NCBI GenBank assembly: GCA_026394265.1
Contig: JAPKYO010000043.1
Location: 1-31,420 of the forward strand
DNA length: 31,420 nt
Direction of reading: 5' to 3'
DNA from: Candidatus Bathyarchaeota archaeon
GTDB taxonomy: Archaea; Thermoproteota; Bathyarchaeia; TCS64
Positions 13,099-21,526 of the stretch are shown here, piece by piece (position 1 is the first letter of the stretch; each line of letters begins with the position of its first letter). The notes below the pieces were generated by a model, which was not told where the DNA came from, made no database searches, and saw nothing but the letters and a program-made list of their open reading frames with translations. Both the position numbers and the translations under genes were made by a program.

Positions 13099-13854
13099 TT
13101 ACTTCTTTATGCCCAGTTCCTTGAACTGGCCCTGGACACCCATCTTCATGTAGACGAGGTCGTTCCCCAGGGTGACCATGTTGTAGCCCTTCTTGATGCG
13201 CTCGGACAGTGGCTTGCCGCATCCCTCGTGGATGCCCGCGGCGACGCCGTGTGCCTTGCATGCGTCCCAGACCTTGTCGATGGCGTCCTGCTCGTCCTTC
13301 GGCGTGAAGTCGCCGATGTGGCCGAGGCTCGCGCTTAGGTCACCGGGGCCGATGTAGGCGCAGTCGACTCCCTCGACGCTGCAGATGGCGTCGATGTTCT
13401 TCACCGCCTCAACCGTCTCGATCTGGACGGCGATGTATATCTCCTTGTCCGCGGTCTTAAGGTAGTCGGGGTCGAACATCGCTGCGCGGCGCGGGCCGCA
13501 GCCGCGTAGCCCCTTGGGGCCGTAGCGGCTGTAGCTTACGGCTGCCTTGGCCTGCTCCGCCGTGTTGATCCAGGGGATGAGGAGGCCCTGTGCGCCGATG
13601 TCGAGGGCGCGCTTGATGGCCACCATGTCGTTCCACCAGGGGCGGATGATGGGGCACGTCTTGGAGTCGGGGCGGAAGGCCTGCATGAGGGTCTGGATGT
13701 GGAGCATGTCGAGCGGCGAGTGCTCGTTATCGAGTATGAAGTAGTCGAATCCCATGCTGCTCATCAACTCGGCACACATGGGGCTCTCTATCGTGATCCA
13801 GGTCCCGAAGCCCTGCTTCCCGGACTTCATCATGCGCTTAAAATCGTTCTTCAT
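13099..13854 (-). CDS. HpcH/HpaI-family class II aldolase
   Basis: The product (251 residues from ATG 13854) is a metal-dependent aldolase of the HpcH/HpaI family, which cleaves 4-hydroxy-2-oxo acids to pyruvate or oxaloacetate plus an aldehyde. Family motifs are GTWITIESPMCAE, DYFILDNEHSPLD, the Arg in PIIRPWWND, YGPKGLRGCGPRRA, AVQIETVEAVKNID (metal-ligand Glu) and the conserved YIGPGDLSASLG (metal-ligand Asp). An in-frame GTG lies at 13863, but GGTGA sits 7-11 bases before the ATG at 13854, which favours the ATG. Downstream come the isochorismatase-like gene and ProC on the same strand. The aldehyde partner is unknown. Confidence 0.87.
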   Translation of the reverse strand: MKNDFKRMMKSGKQGFGTWITIESPMCAELMSSMGFDYFILDNEHSPLDMLHIQTLMQAFRPDSKTCPIIRPWWNDMVAIKRALDIGAQGLLIPWINTAEQAKAAVSYSRYGPKGLRGCGPRRAAMFDPDYLKTADKEIYIAVQIETVEAVKNIDAICSVEGVDCAYIGPGDLSASLGHIGDFTPKDEQDAIDKVWDACKAHGVAAGIHEGCGKPLSERIKKGYNMVTLGNDLVYMKMGVQGQFKELGIKK

Positions 13855-13956
13855 GTTATTCACCGGTCGAAGTAGGGTGGGCGGGAGAATATTTAGGGTT
13901 TGGGGGGCTCCCCCGAGACCACGTAGAGGGTTTAACTTATCTTCACGAGGTGGGAG

Positions 13957-14505
13957 TTGGAGGCTATGCGTGGTGGGCTGTGGTTCACGTCAAGGAATAT
14001 CGCCCTTATAGCGATACTCGCGGCCCTGGGGGGAGTCATCAGCGTACCAGTGGGATACGCCGGCAGTCTACTCGGCGCCGTCACGTTCCTCCCATTTGGG
14101 ACGGGGCAGCTGCTTAGCGGAATCCACGTGCTGTGGATAGTTCTCGCGGGGCTTCTCGTCAAGCGGCGGGGTGCCGCGGCGGCGACCGGGGCGCTCAAGG
14201 GACTCGTCGAGTTAAGCCTCTTCAGCTTCCACGGCTCCCTCATCCTTCCCATAGCCCTCGCCGAGGGTCTCGCCGCGGAGGCGGCCCTGCTCATACTCGG
14301 GAGGAGTGCGGGGCTGCGCGCCTACGTGGCCGGTGGGCTGTCGGCGTCGAGCAACGTCATCGTGCTTCGTCTCCTGGTTTTTCAAGCTCTCCCTTGGCAG
14401 GTTGTGGCCTTCATGTGGATCCTCTCCTTCGCCTCCGGGGCTCTTTTAACAGGTTACCTAGGGACGAGGGTGGCAAACATCGTGGAGAAGAGACTGGGGA
14501 ACTGA
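13957..14505 (+). CDS. ECF-type transporter S-component-like membrane protein
   Basis: The 182-residue protein has five to six hydrophobic segments and the look of a vitamin-binding S component of an energy-coupling-factor transporter of the ThiW/YkoE kind. Features are RNIALIAILAALGGVISVPVGYAG near the start, a Gly/Pro-rich second segment and a basic loop VKRRG. S components capture a vitamin or metal in the membrane and need an A and T module; none is encoded nearby, so shared subunits would be required. Starts are TTG 13957 (GAGGTG ahead of it) or ATG 13966. It is divergent from the HpcH/HpaI gene. The family call is moderate and the ligand is unknown. Confidence 0.65.
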   Translation: MEAMRGGLWFTSRNIALIAILAALGGVISVPVGYAGSLLGAVTFLPFGTGQLLSGIHVLWIVLAGLLVKRRGAAAATGALKGLVELSLFSFHGSLILPIALAEGLAAEAALLILGRSAGLRAYVAGGLSASSNVIVLRLLVFQALPWQVVAFMWILSFASGALLTGYLGTRVANIVEKRLGN

Positions 14506-14547
14506 CCTCCGCGTCAAGTTCCTACGCTGAAAAAAGGTGGTTGGGAC

Positions 14548-15762
14548 TCATTTCTTCGCCTTGTCGAAGGCGTCCTTGATCTCGGCGCGCAGCTTGGCGT
14601 CCACGAGTACCTCGACGCCGGCGATTGCGAGTACCTTCGCGCCTATCTCGATGCCCCTGTGCCCCTCCTCGGTCATCGTGGCGGCGCAGAGTTCCCTGCT
14701 GTGCCCCGAGACGTCGGCCTTCGTGAAGCCAACCATGGCATGCATCCCGGGGACGGCGTGGCTGAGGTCTGTGAAGTCGGTGCTGCCGCCCGGCGGCTGC
14801 GCCGCGGTGTAGTCGGGGTCCTCCGCCTCGATGCCGAGCGCCTTGAACTCCTCGACGAAGAGCTTCTCGAGGGGTGGGTTCCTGACGTTGGATTTGAGGC
14901 CGGGGCTGACGGTGATCTTGACCTCGCACCCCGTGGCTATGGCTGCGCCCTTGGCGGAGTTCTTCACCATCTCGACGAGTGTGGGGATGTATGTGTCGTC
15001 GCTGCTGCGGACGCCGAACTGCATGACGGCGCGGTCGGGTATGATGTTGTTGGCGAGGCCGCCCTCGGTTATTATGCCGTGGACGACGGGGTTGGCTCCG
15101 CGTTTCAGCTGCTGCCTGTTGGCGTGTATGGCCATGAAGCAGAGGACGGCGGCGTTGAGGGCGTTTAGGCCGTTGTAGGGGTCGGCGGCGGCGTGTGCCG
15201 TCTTGCCCATGAAGACCAGAGTGATGCCGGTGATTGCGAGGAAGCCCGTCGCCACCGTCATCTTGCTGTTTCCCATCGGGTGGATCATCATCACGGCGTC
15301 GACGCCCTTGAAGAAGCCGGCCTCCGCCATCTTCTTCTTGGCGCTGCTGCTCGGGCCGTGCCCTTCCTCCGCGGGCGTGCCCACTACCCACAGCTCCCCG
15401 GGCAGCTCCTTCATCAGCTTCGAGACGGCGATGCCCGCGCCGAGGCCGGAGGTGCCTATGATGTTGTGGCCGCAGCCGTGCCCGATGCCGGGGAGGGCAT
15501 CGTATTCGCAGAGGAAGGCGATCGTTGGCCCCTTCCCCTTGCCCTTCACGACTCCCTTGAAGGCTGTGGGCATACCCTCTACGCCCATCTCCACCTTGAA
15601 GCCGTGCTTCTTCAGCTCAGCCGCGATGAGCTTCGATGACTCGACCTCCTCGCTGCCAAGCTCGGGGTGCTTGCCTATCCAGTCGCTCATCTCGACGAGG
15701 CGTGGCAGGATTGCGTCCACCTCGCCCTTGACCTTCTGCTTGAGAATCTTGACATCAGCCAT
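14548..15762 (-). CDS. M20-family amidohydrolase (AbgB/aminoacylase-like)
   Basis: This 404-residue protein belongs to the M20 zinc peptidase/amidohydrolase family. Metal-binding and catalytic features are CEYDALPGIGHGCGHNIIG, the glutamate pair in GTPAEEGHGP, and IHPMGNSK. The dimerisation domain starts near GITLVFMGKTAHAAADPYNG. The GHxCGHN form and the PxGGSTDFTDLSHAVPG stretch are closest to AbgB-type enzymes that split aminobenzoyl-glutamate or N-acyl amino acids. It should act in the cytoplasm, since no signal peptide is seen. It lies 54 bp downstream of the DapA-family gene and may be cotranscribed with it. The natural substrate is unknown. Confidence 0.87.
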   Translation of the reverse strand: MADVKILKQKVKGEVDAILPRLVEMSDWIGKHPELGSEEVESSKLIAAELKKHGFKVEMGVEGMPTAFKGVVKGKGKGPTIAFLCEYDALPGIGHGCGHNIIGTSGLGAGIAVSKLMKELPGELWVVGTPAEEGHGPSSSAKKKMAEAGFFKGVDAVMMIHPMGNSKMTVATGFLAITGITLVFMGKTAHAAADPYNGLNALNAAVLCFMAIHANRQQLKRGANPVVHGIITEGGLANNIIPDRAVMQFGVRSSDDTYIPTLVEMVKNSAKGAAIATGCEVKITVSPGLKSNVRNPPLEKLFVEEFKALGIEAEDPDYTAAQPPGGSTDFTDLSHAVPGMHAMVGFTKADVSGHSRELCAATMTEEGHRGIEIGAKVLAIAGVEVLVDAKLRAEIKDAFDKAKK

Positions 15763-15816
15763 GATGATCTCTGAAAAATGGTGTCAGGGGGATAAGAAAG
15801 GTTCCCCCGAAAACGT

Positions 15817-16743
15817 CTAGCCTCTGAACCACGTCTTCTCGATCTCTAGCTTCATGAACTCCGGCGCAGCCTTCTCGAGCTGCTCCGGCGTCACCGGCGT
15901 ACACGGGGCCCTGACGTCAAGCTCCATGTCGACGCCCCTTAGCCTCCAGATCGCCTTGTATCTACCCCAGAAGCTCGCGGTGCCGAAGTTGGTGTCGATG
16001 ATGTTGAACATCTTGACGACCATCTCGTGGTAGTGGAGGGCTTTCTTTGTGTCCCCGCTCTCCCACGCCTTCTTGAGGCCGATCATTATGTGGGGGAATG
16101 CCTGGAACTCGGCGATGAGGGCGCCGGTGGCTCCCTGTGCGAGGAAGGCGAGGTAGGCGGAGGGGCTCCCCGTGTAGACCGCGATCTTCTCGCGTACACG
16201 CCAGATGATGTCTGAGTAGCGGATGCTGAAGAAGTCGTCCTCCTTGTAGCCGACTACGTTGTCGAAGTTCTCGGCGAGGCGGGCGACGACGCTTGGGCTT
16301 ATGGATGCGCCGAAGCCGGGGTTGTTGTAGAGGATGATGGGTATGTCCACCTTGGTGGCTATCGCCTCGAAGTGGTGGTAGGTCTCGTGGTCGTTCGCCC
16401 GCACCATGAGGGGGTGGCTGAGCAGGACGCCGGCACAGCCCACGTCCTTCGCGTACTGCGTGAACATGCGCGCCTCCTTCGTCGACATGGCCCCGGTCCC
16501 GGCGATGACGGGGACGCGCCCGTTCGCCTGGTCGACGGTTATGTCGATGACCCTCTTCCTCTCCTCGTGGAGCAGGTATGGGAACTCGCCCGTGGCACCC
16601 ACGGGGACGAGCGCGTCGGCGCCATCCTCGATGATCACGTCGACGATGCGGCGCATCGCCTCCTCGTCTATCTCCTCTCCCCCCGCCACGAGGGGGGTAA
16701 CCGGAAGGCAGAGAATGCCGCTGAACTTGCCCTTGTACACCAT
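15817..16743 (-). CDS. DapA-family lyase (dihydrodipicolinate synthase/aldolase superfamily)
   Basis: This is a 308-residue class I aldolase or lyase of the DapA/N-acetylneuraminate lyase superfamily. The Schiff-base Lys167 lies in NVVGYKEDD, Tyr139 in IILYNNPG, and the substrate-carboxylate loop is GATGEFPYL at about 49-57 (GTTGE in classic DapA). Replacement of the second Thr and a C-terminal extension with CTPVTPEQL argue against a strict lysine-pathway role; the family also includes 2-keto-3-deoxy sugar acid and hydroxyproline-pathway enzymes. It is followed by the M20 enzyme on the same strand. The substrate is unassigned. Confidence 0.85.
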   Translation of the reverse strand: MVYKGKFSGILCLPVTPLVAGGEEIDEEAMRRIVDVIIEDGADALVPVGATGEFPYLLHEERKRVIDITVDQANGRVPVIAGTGAMSTKEARMFTQYAKDVGCAGVLLSHPLMVRANDHETYHHFEAIATKVDIPIILYNNPGFGASISPSVVARLAENFDNVVGYKEDDFFSIRYSDIIWRVREKIAVYTGSPSAYLAFLAQGATGALIAEFQAFPHIMIGLKKAWESGDTKKALHYHEMVVKMFNIIDTNFGTASFWGRYKAIWRLRGVDMELDVRAPCTPVTPEQLEKAAPEFMKLEIEKTWFRG

Positions 16744-16810
16744 GAATGTTCTGAGTAAGGTAAACGCGGCTTAGTTTATTTTACTTCCCACTCGGGGGCG
16801 GCCCCAATAC

Positions 16811-17692
16811 TTACTTACCCGCGGGTTGGTAGGCGCAGACGAGGATGCCCGCGAGCGTCACGGCACCCCCCACGAGGGCGAGCGGACTCGGGGACTCGCC
16901 GAGGATGAGGAAAGCGAGGAGTGAAGCCCCCACTGGCTCGCCGAGCAGGCTTATGCTCACCACGGGGGCGGATATCCACCTCAGCGCCCAGTTGTAGAGG
17001 GTGTGCCCGAATATCATGGGGACGAGGGCTATGACCGCGAACATCAGCATCACGCCAGAGTCGTAGCCGGTGAGTGGAGTCCCCACGGCGACGCTTCCCA
17101 GCGCCAGCACGGCGGCGGAGACAGCGTACACCGGCGTGACGTACGTCGTTAGGTCGAGCCTCTGCCTGAGCCTCCTCCCAGCCAATATGTAGATGCCCAA
17201 AGCGACCCCACCGACGAGGGACAGCGCGTCCCCCACGAGGTTCCCGCCACCGATGCCCAAGTCCCCGAAGGCGATGATCGACGCCCCCACGAAGGCGACG
17301 CCGATCCCCAACGCCACGCGCCTACTCACCCGCTCCCCGAGGACGAAGTGGCTCACAAGCGCCACGAATATGGGGTCAACGTGTACAAAGATCACAGAAC
17401 TCGCAACCGATGTGTAGCTTAGGCTCGTTATCCACGTCGCGAAGTGGACGGCGAGGACGACGCCGACCCCCGCCAACATCAGCAGGTCACCCCGCCCCAT
17501 GGCGCGCAGCTTGGAGACGCCGCCCCGGCTCAGGAAGAAGGGGAGAAGTATCAGCGTCGAGAGTGCAAGGCGCCAAGTCGCAATCGCCATCGGAGGCGCA
17601 TCCGTCAACCGGATCAGGATCGAGGCAGTAGAGACCGCGACGATGCTGACCAGCAGAACCAGATTCGGCGGAACCCCGGGCCTCTCACCCAA
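16811..17692 (-). CDS. EamA/DMT-superfamily transporter
   Basis: The 293-residue protein has ten predicted membrane segments in two EamA repeats, typical of drug/metabolite transporters that often export amino acids or their derivatives. Family marks include STASILIRLTDAPPMAIATW in helix 1-2, SYTSVASSVIFVHVDPIFVAL ahead of VLGERVSRR in the first repeat, and LLGEPVGASLLAFLILGESPS at the end of the second. The start is TTG 17692. A TATA element in the 60-bp gap to the divergent GrpB gene lies about 30 bp upstream. Its place beside amino-acid enzymes is suggestive, but the substrate is unknown. Confidence 0.87.
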   Translation of the reverse strand: MGERPGVPPNLVLLVSIVAVSTASILIRLTDAPPMAIATWRLALSTLILLPFFLSRGGVSKLRAMGRGDLLMLAGVGVVLAVHFATWITSLSYTSVASSVIFVHVDPIFVALVSHFVLGERVSRRVALGIGVAFVGASIIAFGDLGIGGGNLVGDALSLVGGVALGIYILAGRRLRQRLDLTTYVTPVYAVSAAVLALGSVAVGTPLTGYDSGVMLMFAVIALVPMIFGHTLYNWALRWISAPVVSISLLGEPVGASLLAFLILGESPSPLALVGGAVTLAGILVCAYQPAGK

Positions 17693-17720
17693 GACGATCC
17701 CCAGAATATTGGGTCAAGAG

Positions 17721-17729
17721 CTATAAAAG
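17721..17729. promoter_or_regulatory. TATA box serving the GrpB gene and perhaps the divergent transporter
   Basis: CTATAAAAG lies 31 bp before the GrpB-family ATG (17753), implying a leaderless message. On the other strand it reads CTTTTATAG, about 30 bp before the transporter TTG (17692). It is the only good TATA candidate in the 60-bp gap. Confidence 0.5.
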
Positions 17730-17752
17730 AGAGCCAAGAGATACAGGCAACT

Positions 17753-18268
17753 ATGCCCAGACCCGTCGTCATAGTGCCCTACGACCCCGAGTGGCCGAAA
17801 ATCTATGATGGCGAGCGAAAGCTCATCCTAAGCACAACAGGGGGGATCATCCGATCCATCGAACACATCGGGAGCACGAGCGTCCCCGGCCTCTGGGCGA
17901 AGCCAATCATCGACATCATCGCAGGCGTGAATGGACCCGACGACGCCGAGAGGTGCAGGGAACTCCTCCTGCACATCGGGTACGACGACGCATCCTCGGG
18001 GGATAACCCCGACTGGTACTACTGCCTCGGCAAGGGCTCCCACAGCCCCGGCTTCCACCTCCACCTCGTCAAGGAGGGGAGCCAGTTCCACTGGAAACAC
18101 ATACTCTTCCGCGACTGGCTGCGCGCCCACCCGGCCGACGCCGAAGCATACAAGGAGCTGAAACTCGGCCTATCCGAGAAGTATAGAAACGACAGAGTCG
18201 CCTACACGGATAGTAAAACCGAGTTTATAGAGGAAATAGTGGAAAAGGCGAAGAAGCCTAGGGCTTGA
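17753..18268 (+). CDS. GrpB family (UPF0157) nucleotidyltransferase-like protein
   Basis: From ATG 17753 the product has 171 residues. It shows the GrpB/UPF0157 pattern: VVIVPYDPEWPKIYDGE, then EHIGSTSVPGLWAKPIIDII, then FHLHLVKEGSQFHWKHILFRDWLR. This domain belongs to the nucleotidyltransferase fold; GSTSVPGLWAKPIID carries the active-site-like acidic positions. Some members are linked to coenzyme A synthesis by fusion with dephospho-CoA kinase; function in single-domain forms is unknown. The frame continues upstream of 17753 inside the divergent transporter gene, but the TATA box and family start fix the ATG. Its last 11 bp overlap the end of pheT in convergent orientation. Confidence 0.85.
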   Translation: MPRPVVIVPYDPEWPKIYDGERKLILSTTGGIIRSIEHIGSTSVPGLWAKPIIDIIAGVNGPDDAERCRELLLHIGYDDASSGDNPDWYYCLGKGSHSPGFHLHLVKEGSQFHWKHILFRDWLRAHPADAEAYKELKLGLSEKYRNDRVAYTDSKTEFIEEIVEKAKKPRA

Positions 18269-19919
18269 CGACCTTCTTGAGGAGGTCGACATCCATCTCG
18301 AGGGCGGCGACGGGCATCTCGAGACTCCACGCCTCGAGGGACTCGGGCTTCATCTCCCCGGCCCAGCAGAGTGGCTCACCATTCACCTTTGCGACGAGGC
18401 GCCTCCCGTCGATGAAGCAGTCCCAGCCCCCCTCCTCGACCTCGGCCTTGACGTCGAGGTTCTCGAGGATGGCGAGCATCGTGGCCTTTATGTCGCTGAA
18501 GCTCGCCTTGGCGTGGCACTGGACGACCGCCAATCGGCGGGCGCTCCTCGCCCCGATATCCGTCTCCTCGTCGAGCAAGACCACGTCGTCAACCTCGTAG
18601 AGGCTCTGCGGGTACGGGTGATGCTTGTTCACACTCAACACCTCCATGAGGCCGGGGAGAAGCCTGTTCCTGAGGACGTTATAGCCCTCCATCTTCGGGT
18701 TCTCCACCTCAGCCAGGGGCTCCTCGGCTATGCTCATCCTCTGGAAGAGCTTCTCCCGGTTGCTCAGCATGAAGGTCACGACCTCCATGTGGCCGAAGCC
18801 TATGATGAAGTTGCGGATGTACCGGCTGAATATCTCAAGCTCGTCCTCGCCCGCCTTGGTGTGTATCGGCGGGATGTTTGGGACGAACTTGTCGTAGCCG
18901 TAGGCGATGGCGACGTCCTCCACCAGATCGATGGGGTGCATGATGTCGGTTCGGTAGCAGGGAACCTGTACATCTATCTCGTCGCCGACGACCTCGGCGC
19001 CGTGCCCCATCTTGCCAAGGAGCATCACCGTCTCCGTGTGGCCAAGCTTGAGCCCGAGGGTCTTGTTCACGTACTGGTTGCTCAGCCGCCACATCCTAGG
19101 GGAGAGATCAGGGGTCTTGATCGCCTTGTCGGGGTACATGATCTCGACCGCGTATATCTCGGCGCCCCGGTCCGCGAACGTCGTGCAGATGATGTTCAGA
19201 GTCTCGGTTATGGCCTTCATGTCGGTGCCGGTTATGTCTATGAAGAGGTCGCGGGTCGCCTCGTCTATGCGCGTGTACTCCCCGTTGATGATCGGCGGCA
19301 TCGAGAGCACCATGCCCTTCGCGTCTAGGATCATCGGGTACTCCTCCGCACCCTCCAGTATCCAGGCGTACTCGGCGCCCTTCGGCATCTCCGTCAGCAT
19401 CCAGTGAAGATCCTTGTCGAAGCGCTCCCCGAGTGGCCTGAACTTGAACTCCGGGGGCTTGGTGGTATAGGTGACGGGGAACTGGACGGGCTTGAGGTTG
19501 TGCAGCCCTATGGCGACCTTGCGCCTCTTCCTCCCGTGGGTGATGTGCAGCTTCTCCTGCAGCTGGATTATGCTGCGGATGAGTGAGTCGCTGAAGTCGA
19601 CGCCCTTGGCGACGGCGCAGACGAAGTAGGGGCGTATCTTCTGCGTCTTCTCGTCGACCACGGCGACGTAGCTGGAGTCCCTGACCCTGTAGTGGCGTGG
19701 CCCGGGCTTCTCGCCCGTGAGGCTCGCGTATGCGCGTGCAAGCCCCTCGGTGCTCATGAGGTCGGGGCGGTTGGGGAAGACCTCGAGGGCGAAGCCCTCA
19801 TCGTGCGGCCCCTCCCAGCTCGTCCCCATCATGGGGAGCCTCTCCTGAAGCTCCTCAATGGTGACCTTCCTGCCAAGCACCTCTTGGAGATCTGCTAGGT
19901 TGACGTTGATTACCGGCAT
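18258..19919 (-). CDS. pheT: phenylalanyl-tRNA synthetase beta subunit
   Basis: This 553-residue protein is the archaeal-type beta chain of phenylalanyl-tRNA synthetase, which together with PheS charges tRNA-Phe. It begins PVINVNLADLQEVLGRKVT, then carries EVFPNRPDLMSTEGLARA. The B3/B4 editing domain follows in the middle with IMYPDKAIKTPDLSPR. The B5 domain has MGHGAEVV, VPCYRTDIMHPIDLVEDVAIAYGYD, and the catalytic-like C-terminal domain ends in LCWAGEMKPESLEAWSLEMPVAALEMD. Length fits archaeal PheT, which lacks the extra tRNA-binding domain of bacteria. It starts 5 bp after the pheS stop, so the two form an operon. Confidence 0.95.
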   Translation of the reverse strand: MPVINVNLADLQEVLGRKVTIEELQERLPMMGTSWEGPHDEGFALEVFPNRPDLMSTEGLARAYASLTGEKPGPRHYRVRDSSYVAVVDEKTQKIRPYFVCAVAKGVDFSDSLIRSIIQLQEKLHITHGRKRRKVAIGLHNLKPVQFPVTYTTKPPEFKFRPLGERFDKDLHWMLTEMPKGAEYAWILEGAEEYPMILDAKGMVLSMPPIINGEYTRIDEATRDLFIDITGTDMKAITETLNIICTTFADRGAEIYAVEIMYPDKAIKTPDLSPRMWRLSNQYVNKTLGLKLGHTETVMLLGKMGHGAEVVGDEIDVQVPCYRTDIMHPIDLVEDVAIAYGYDKFVPNIPPIHTKAGEDELEIFSRYIRNFIIGFGHMEVVTFMLSNREKLFQRMSIAEEPLAEVENPKMEGYNVLRNRLLPGLMEVLSVNKHHPYPQSLYEVDDVVLLDEETDIGARSARRLAVVQCHAKASFSDIKATMLAILENLDVKAEVEEGGWDCFIDGRRLVAKVNGEPLCWAGEMKPESLEAWSLEMPVAALEMDVDLLKKVVKP

Positions 19920-19924
19920 CTAAT

Positions 19925-21463
19925 TCACCTCGTCCAGAGCTTCGCCTTGCGGAGAAGCCCTATGTCGTTGCCGTACAGCTCCTTGATGGTGTTGACGTGG
20001 TAGCTCTGCATGACTAGGCGGTCGAAGCCGGGGCCCCAGGCGAGGACGGGTACGTCGACGCCCAGCAGGGGCTTGACGACCTCGGGGCGGAACATCCCCG
20101 CGCCGAAGAGCTCCATCCAGCCCCCCCGCTCCTCTATCCAGACCTCCGCCTCCATGCTCATCTCCGTGTAGGGGAAGTAGCCGGGGCGGAACCTGAACTT
20201 CTTCAGCCCCAGCCCCTCGAGGTACGCCTTGAGGTAGCCCTGCATGTCGCGGAAGGTGACGTCCTCGCCGACGACTATGCCGTCGGTCTGGTAGAACTCG
20301 GCGAGGTGGTTCCAGTCGATGGCCTCGTTTCGGAATACGCGGCCGACGCTGAAGAACTTGCCCGGTAGGTCCTCGGGCTTGAGCTTGCTGAGCTGGAGGA
20401 CGCTGAGGCTGGTGGTGTGTGTGCGTAGGCAGCAGCGGCTTGCGAACTCGGGGCTCCACTTGTACTGCCAGCCGGTTGAGCCGGTGGTCCACCCGGTCTC
20501 GTGGGTTGCCTTCACCTGCTCGACGAGTTTGCCCCCGGGGAGTCTGCCCTTGTAGGGGGTCTTCATGTAGAAGGTGTCGGCGAGGTCCCGGGCGGGGTGG
20601 TCCTGCGGCTGGTAGAGGGCGTCGAAGTTCCAGAAGCTGAGTTCGAGGTAGTGGCCCTTCATCTCCTTGAAGCCTAGCTCGACCCAGAATCGGCGGATGT
20701 AGTCGATGATCTGGCTGATGAAGTGGCGTTTCCCGGGGGTGAGGCTTGGGACGGGGAGGGATACGTCGTAGTGCTGGACGACTGCGTTGCGCCACGTGCC
20801 CGCTTGGAGCACCTCGGGTGTGATCTGGGTGATCACGGGCTTCGATGCTATGGCCTCGACGAATGGCAGTACCTCGACGCCGAATGGTGTGAGCTCGACG
20901 AATCGCTCGGTCTCCTCCTTGACCTCGACGAGGCCGCGTTTTGTGAGGAGGGGTATCCGGGCGGCGAGTTCAGCGCCGAGCTTGCCCTCGGGGATCATGC
21001 CCTGTGCGAGGCGCTTGAGTATCTTCTCGTCGACGGCCTCCGATATGGCGGCCTTGGCGCCCTCGGGTGTCGCCTCGACCTTCCCGCCCTTGATGGTTGC
21101 CCAGCCGTTGCTGCGGACCCAGACGAGGGCGATGTTGATGGCGGGGATGTCACCCTTGAGGTGGGAGAGTTCGTTGTCGCCGCCTGCGGCAGCTTCTATG
21201 AGCTGCTTCTCGGGCAACCCCTCATCCGCGTACTTCTGCCCCTCCTCGGTGAGTTTGAAGAACCGTGAGACCTCCTCCCTGAAGCTGACTACGCCCTTTG
21301 TCTCCGCCCACGCGGAGGCCTTCTCGACGGCGTCCCTGCCAAGGCCCATGGCCTGGCTGAGTGTGGCGGTGGAGGACGCCCCGCCGCCCCTCAGGGCGAC
21401 GAGGACCTTCCTCTCGTTCTCGTTTAGCCTCGATGCTACCTCTTCGGGGTTCAAAGGTCTCAC
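19925..21463 (-). CDS. pheS: phenylalanyl-tRNA synthetase alpha subunit
   Basis: This 512-residue protein is the archaeal/eukaryotic-type catalytic alpha chain. The N-terminal third contains winged-helix domains (LNENERKVLVALRGG, then a second set with ALVWVRSNGWATIKGGK) thought to bind tRNA. The catalytic core holds FKEMKGHYLELSFWNFDALY with QPQDHPARD (motif 1-2 region), THTTSLSVLQL, GRVFRNEAIDWNHLAEFYQ, and the motif 3 stretch LAWGPGFDRLVMQSY. The start is GTG 21463, behind a TATA element at 21492-21498. It is 63 bp downstream of the NreA gene and directly upstream of pheT. Confidence 0.95.
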   Translation of the reverse strand: MRPLNPEEVASRLNENERKVLVALRGGGASSTATLSQAMGLGRDAVEKASAWAETKGVVSFREEVSRFFKLTEEGQKYADEGLPEKQLIEAAAGGDNELSHLKGDIPAINIALVWVRSNGWATIKGGKVEATPEGAKAAISEAVDEKILKRLAQGMIPEGKLGAELAARIPLLTKRGLVEVKEETERFVELTPFGVEVLPFVEAIASKPVITQITPEVLQAGTWRNAVVQHYDVSLPVPSLTPGKRHFISQIIDYIRRFWVELGFKEMKGHYLELSFWNFDALYQPQDHPARDLADTFYMKTPYKGRLPGGKLVEQVKATHETGWTTGSTGWQYKWSPEFASRCCLRTHTTSLSVLQLSKLKPEDLPGKFFSVGRVFRNEAIDWNHLAEFYQTDGIVVGEDVTFRDMQGYLKAYLEGLGLKKFRFRPGYFPYTEMSMEAEVWIEERGGWMELFGAGMFRPEVVKPLLGVDVPVLAWGPGFDRLVMQSYHVNTIKELYGNDIGLLRKAKLWTR

Positions 21464-21490
21464 TAGCCTATCAATACGGCAGGGTTAGGT

Positions 21491-21500
21491 GTTTAAAAAG
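21491..21500 (-). promoter_or_regulatory. TATA box for pheST
   Basis: The minus strand reads CTTTTTAAAC about 30 bp before the GTG of pheS, so the synthetase operon can start on its own even though the NreA gene lies upstream on the same strand. Confidence 0.45.
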
Positions 21501-21526
21501 ACACGGGACAGGAGCAGTTGGCTATG

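Noticed and set aside
13016..13261. Upstream extension of the isochorismatase frame
   Set aside because: It overlaps the end of the aldolase gene in another frame and reads as low-complexity Arg/His/Gly sequence; the family begins at MSNAALIIID.
13907..13919. GGGGG-GCT-CCCCC inverted repeat between the aldolase and ECF-type genes
   Set aside because: Arms are only five G/C pairs in a G-rich stretch; no conserved riboswitch sequence is seen around it.
17444..17752. Upstream extension of the GrpB frame
   Set aside because: It is antisense to the transporter gene and rich in Arg, Gln and Pro; the TATA box and family N-terminus place the start at 17753.
18513..19328. Long plus-strand frame opposite pheT
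   Set aside because: It is the antisense of a clear pheT gene; long mirror frames are common at this GC content.
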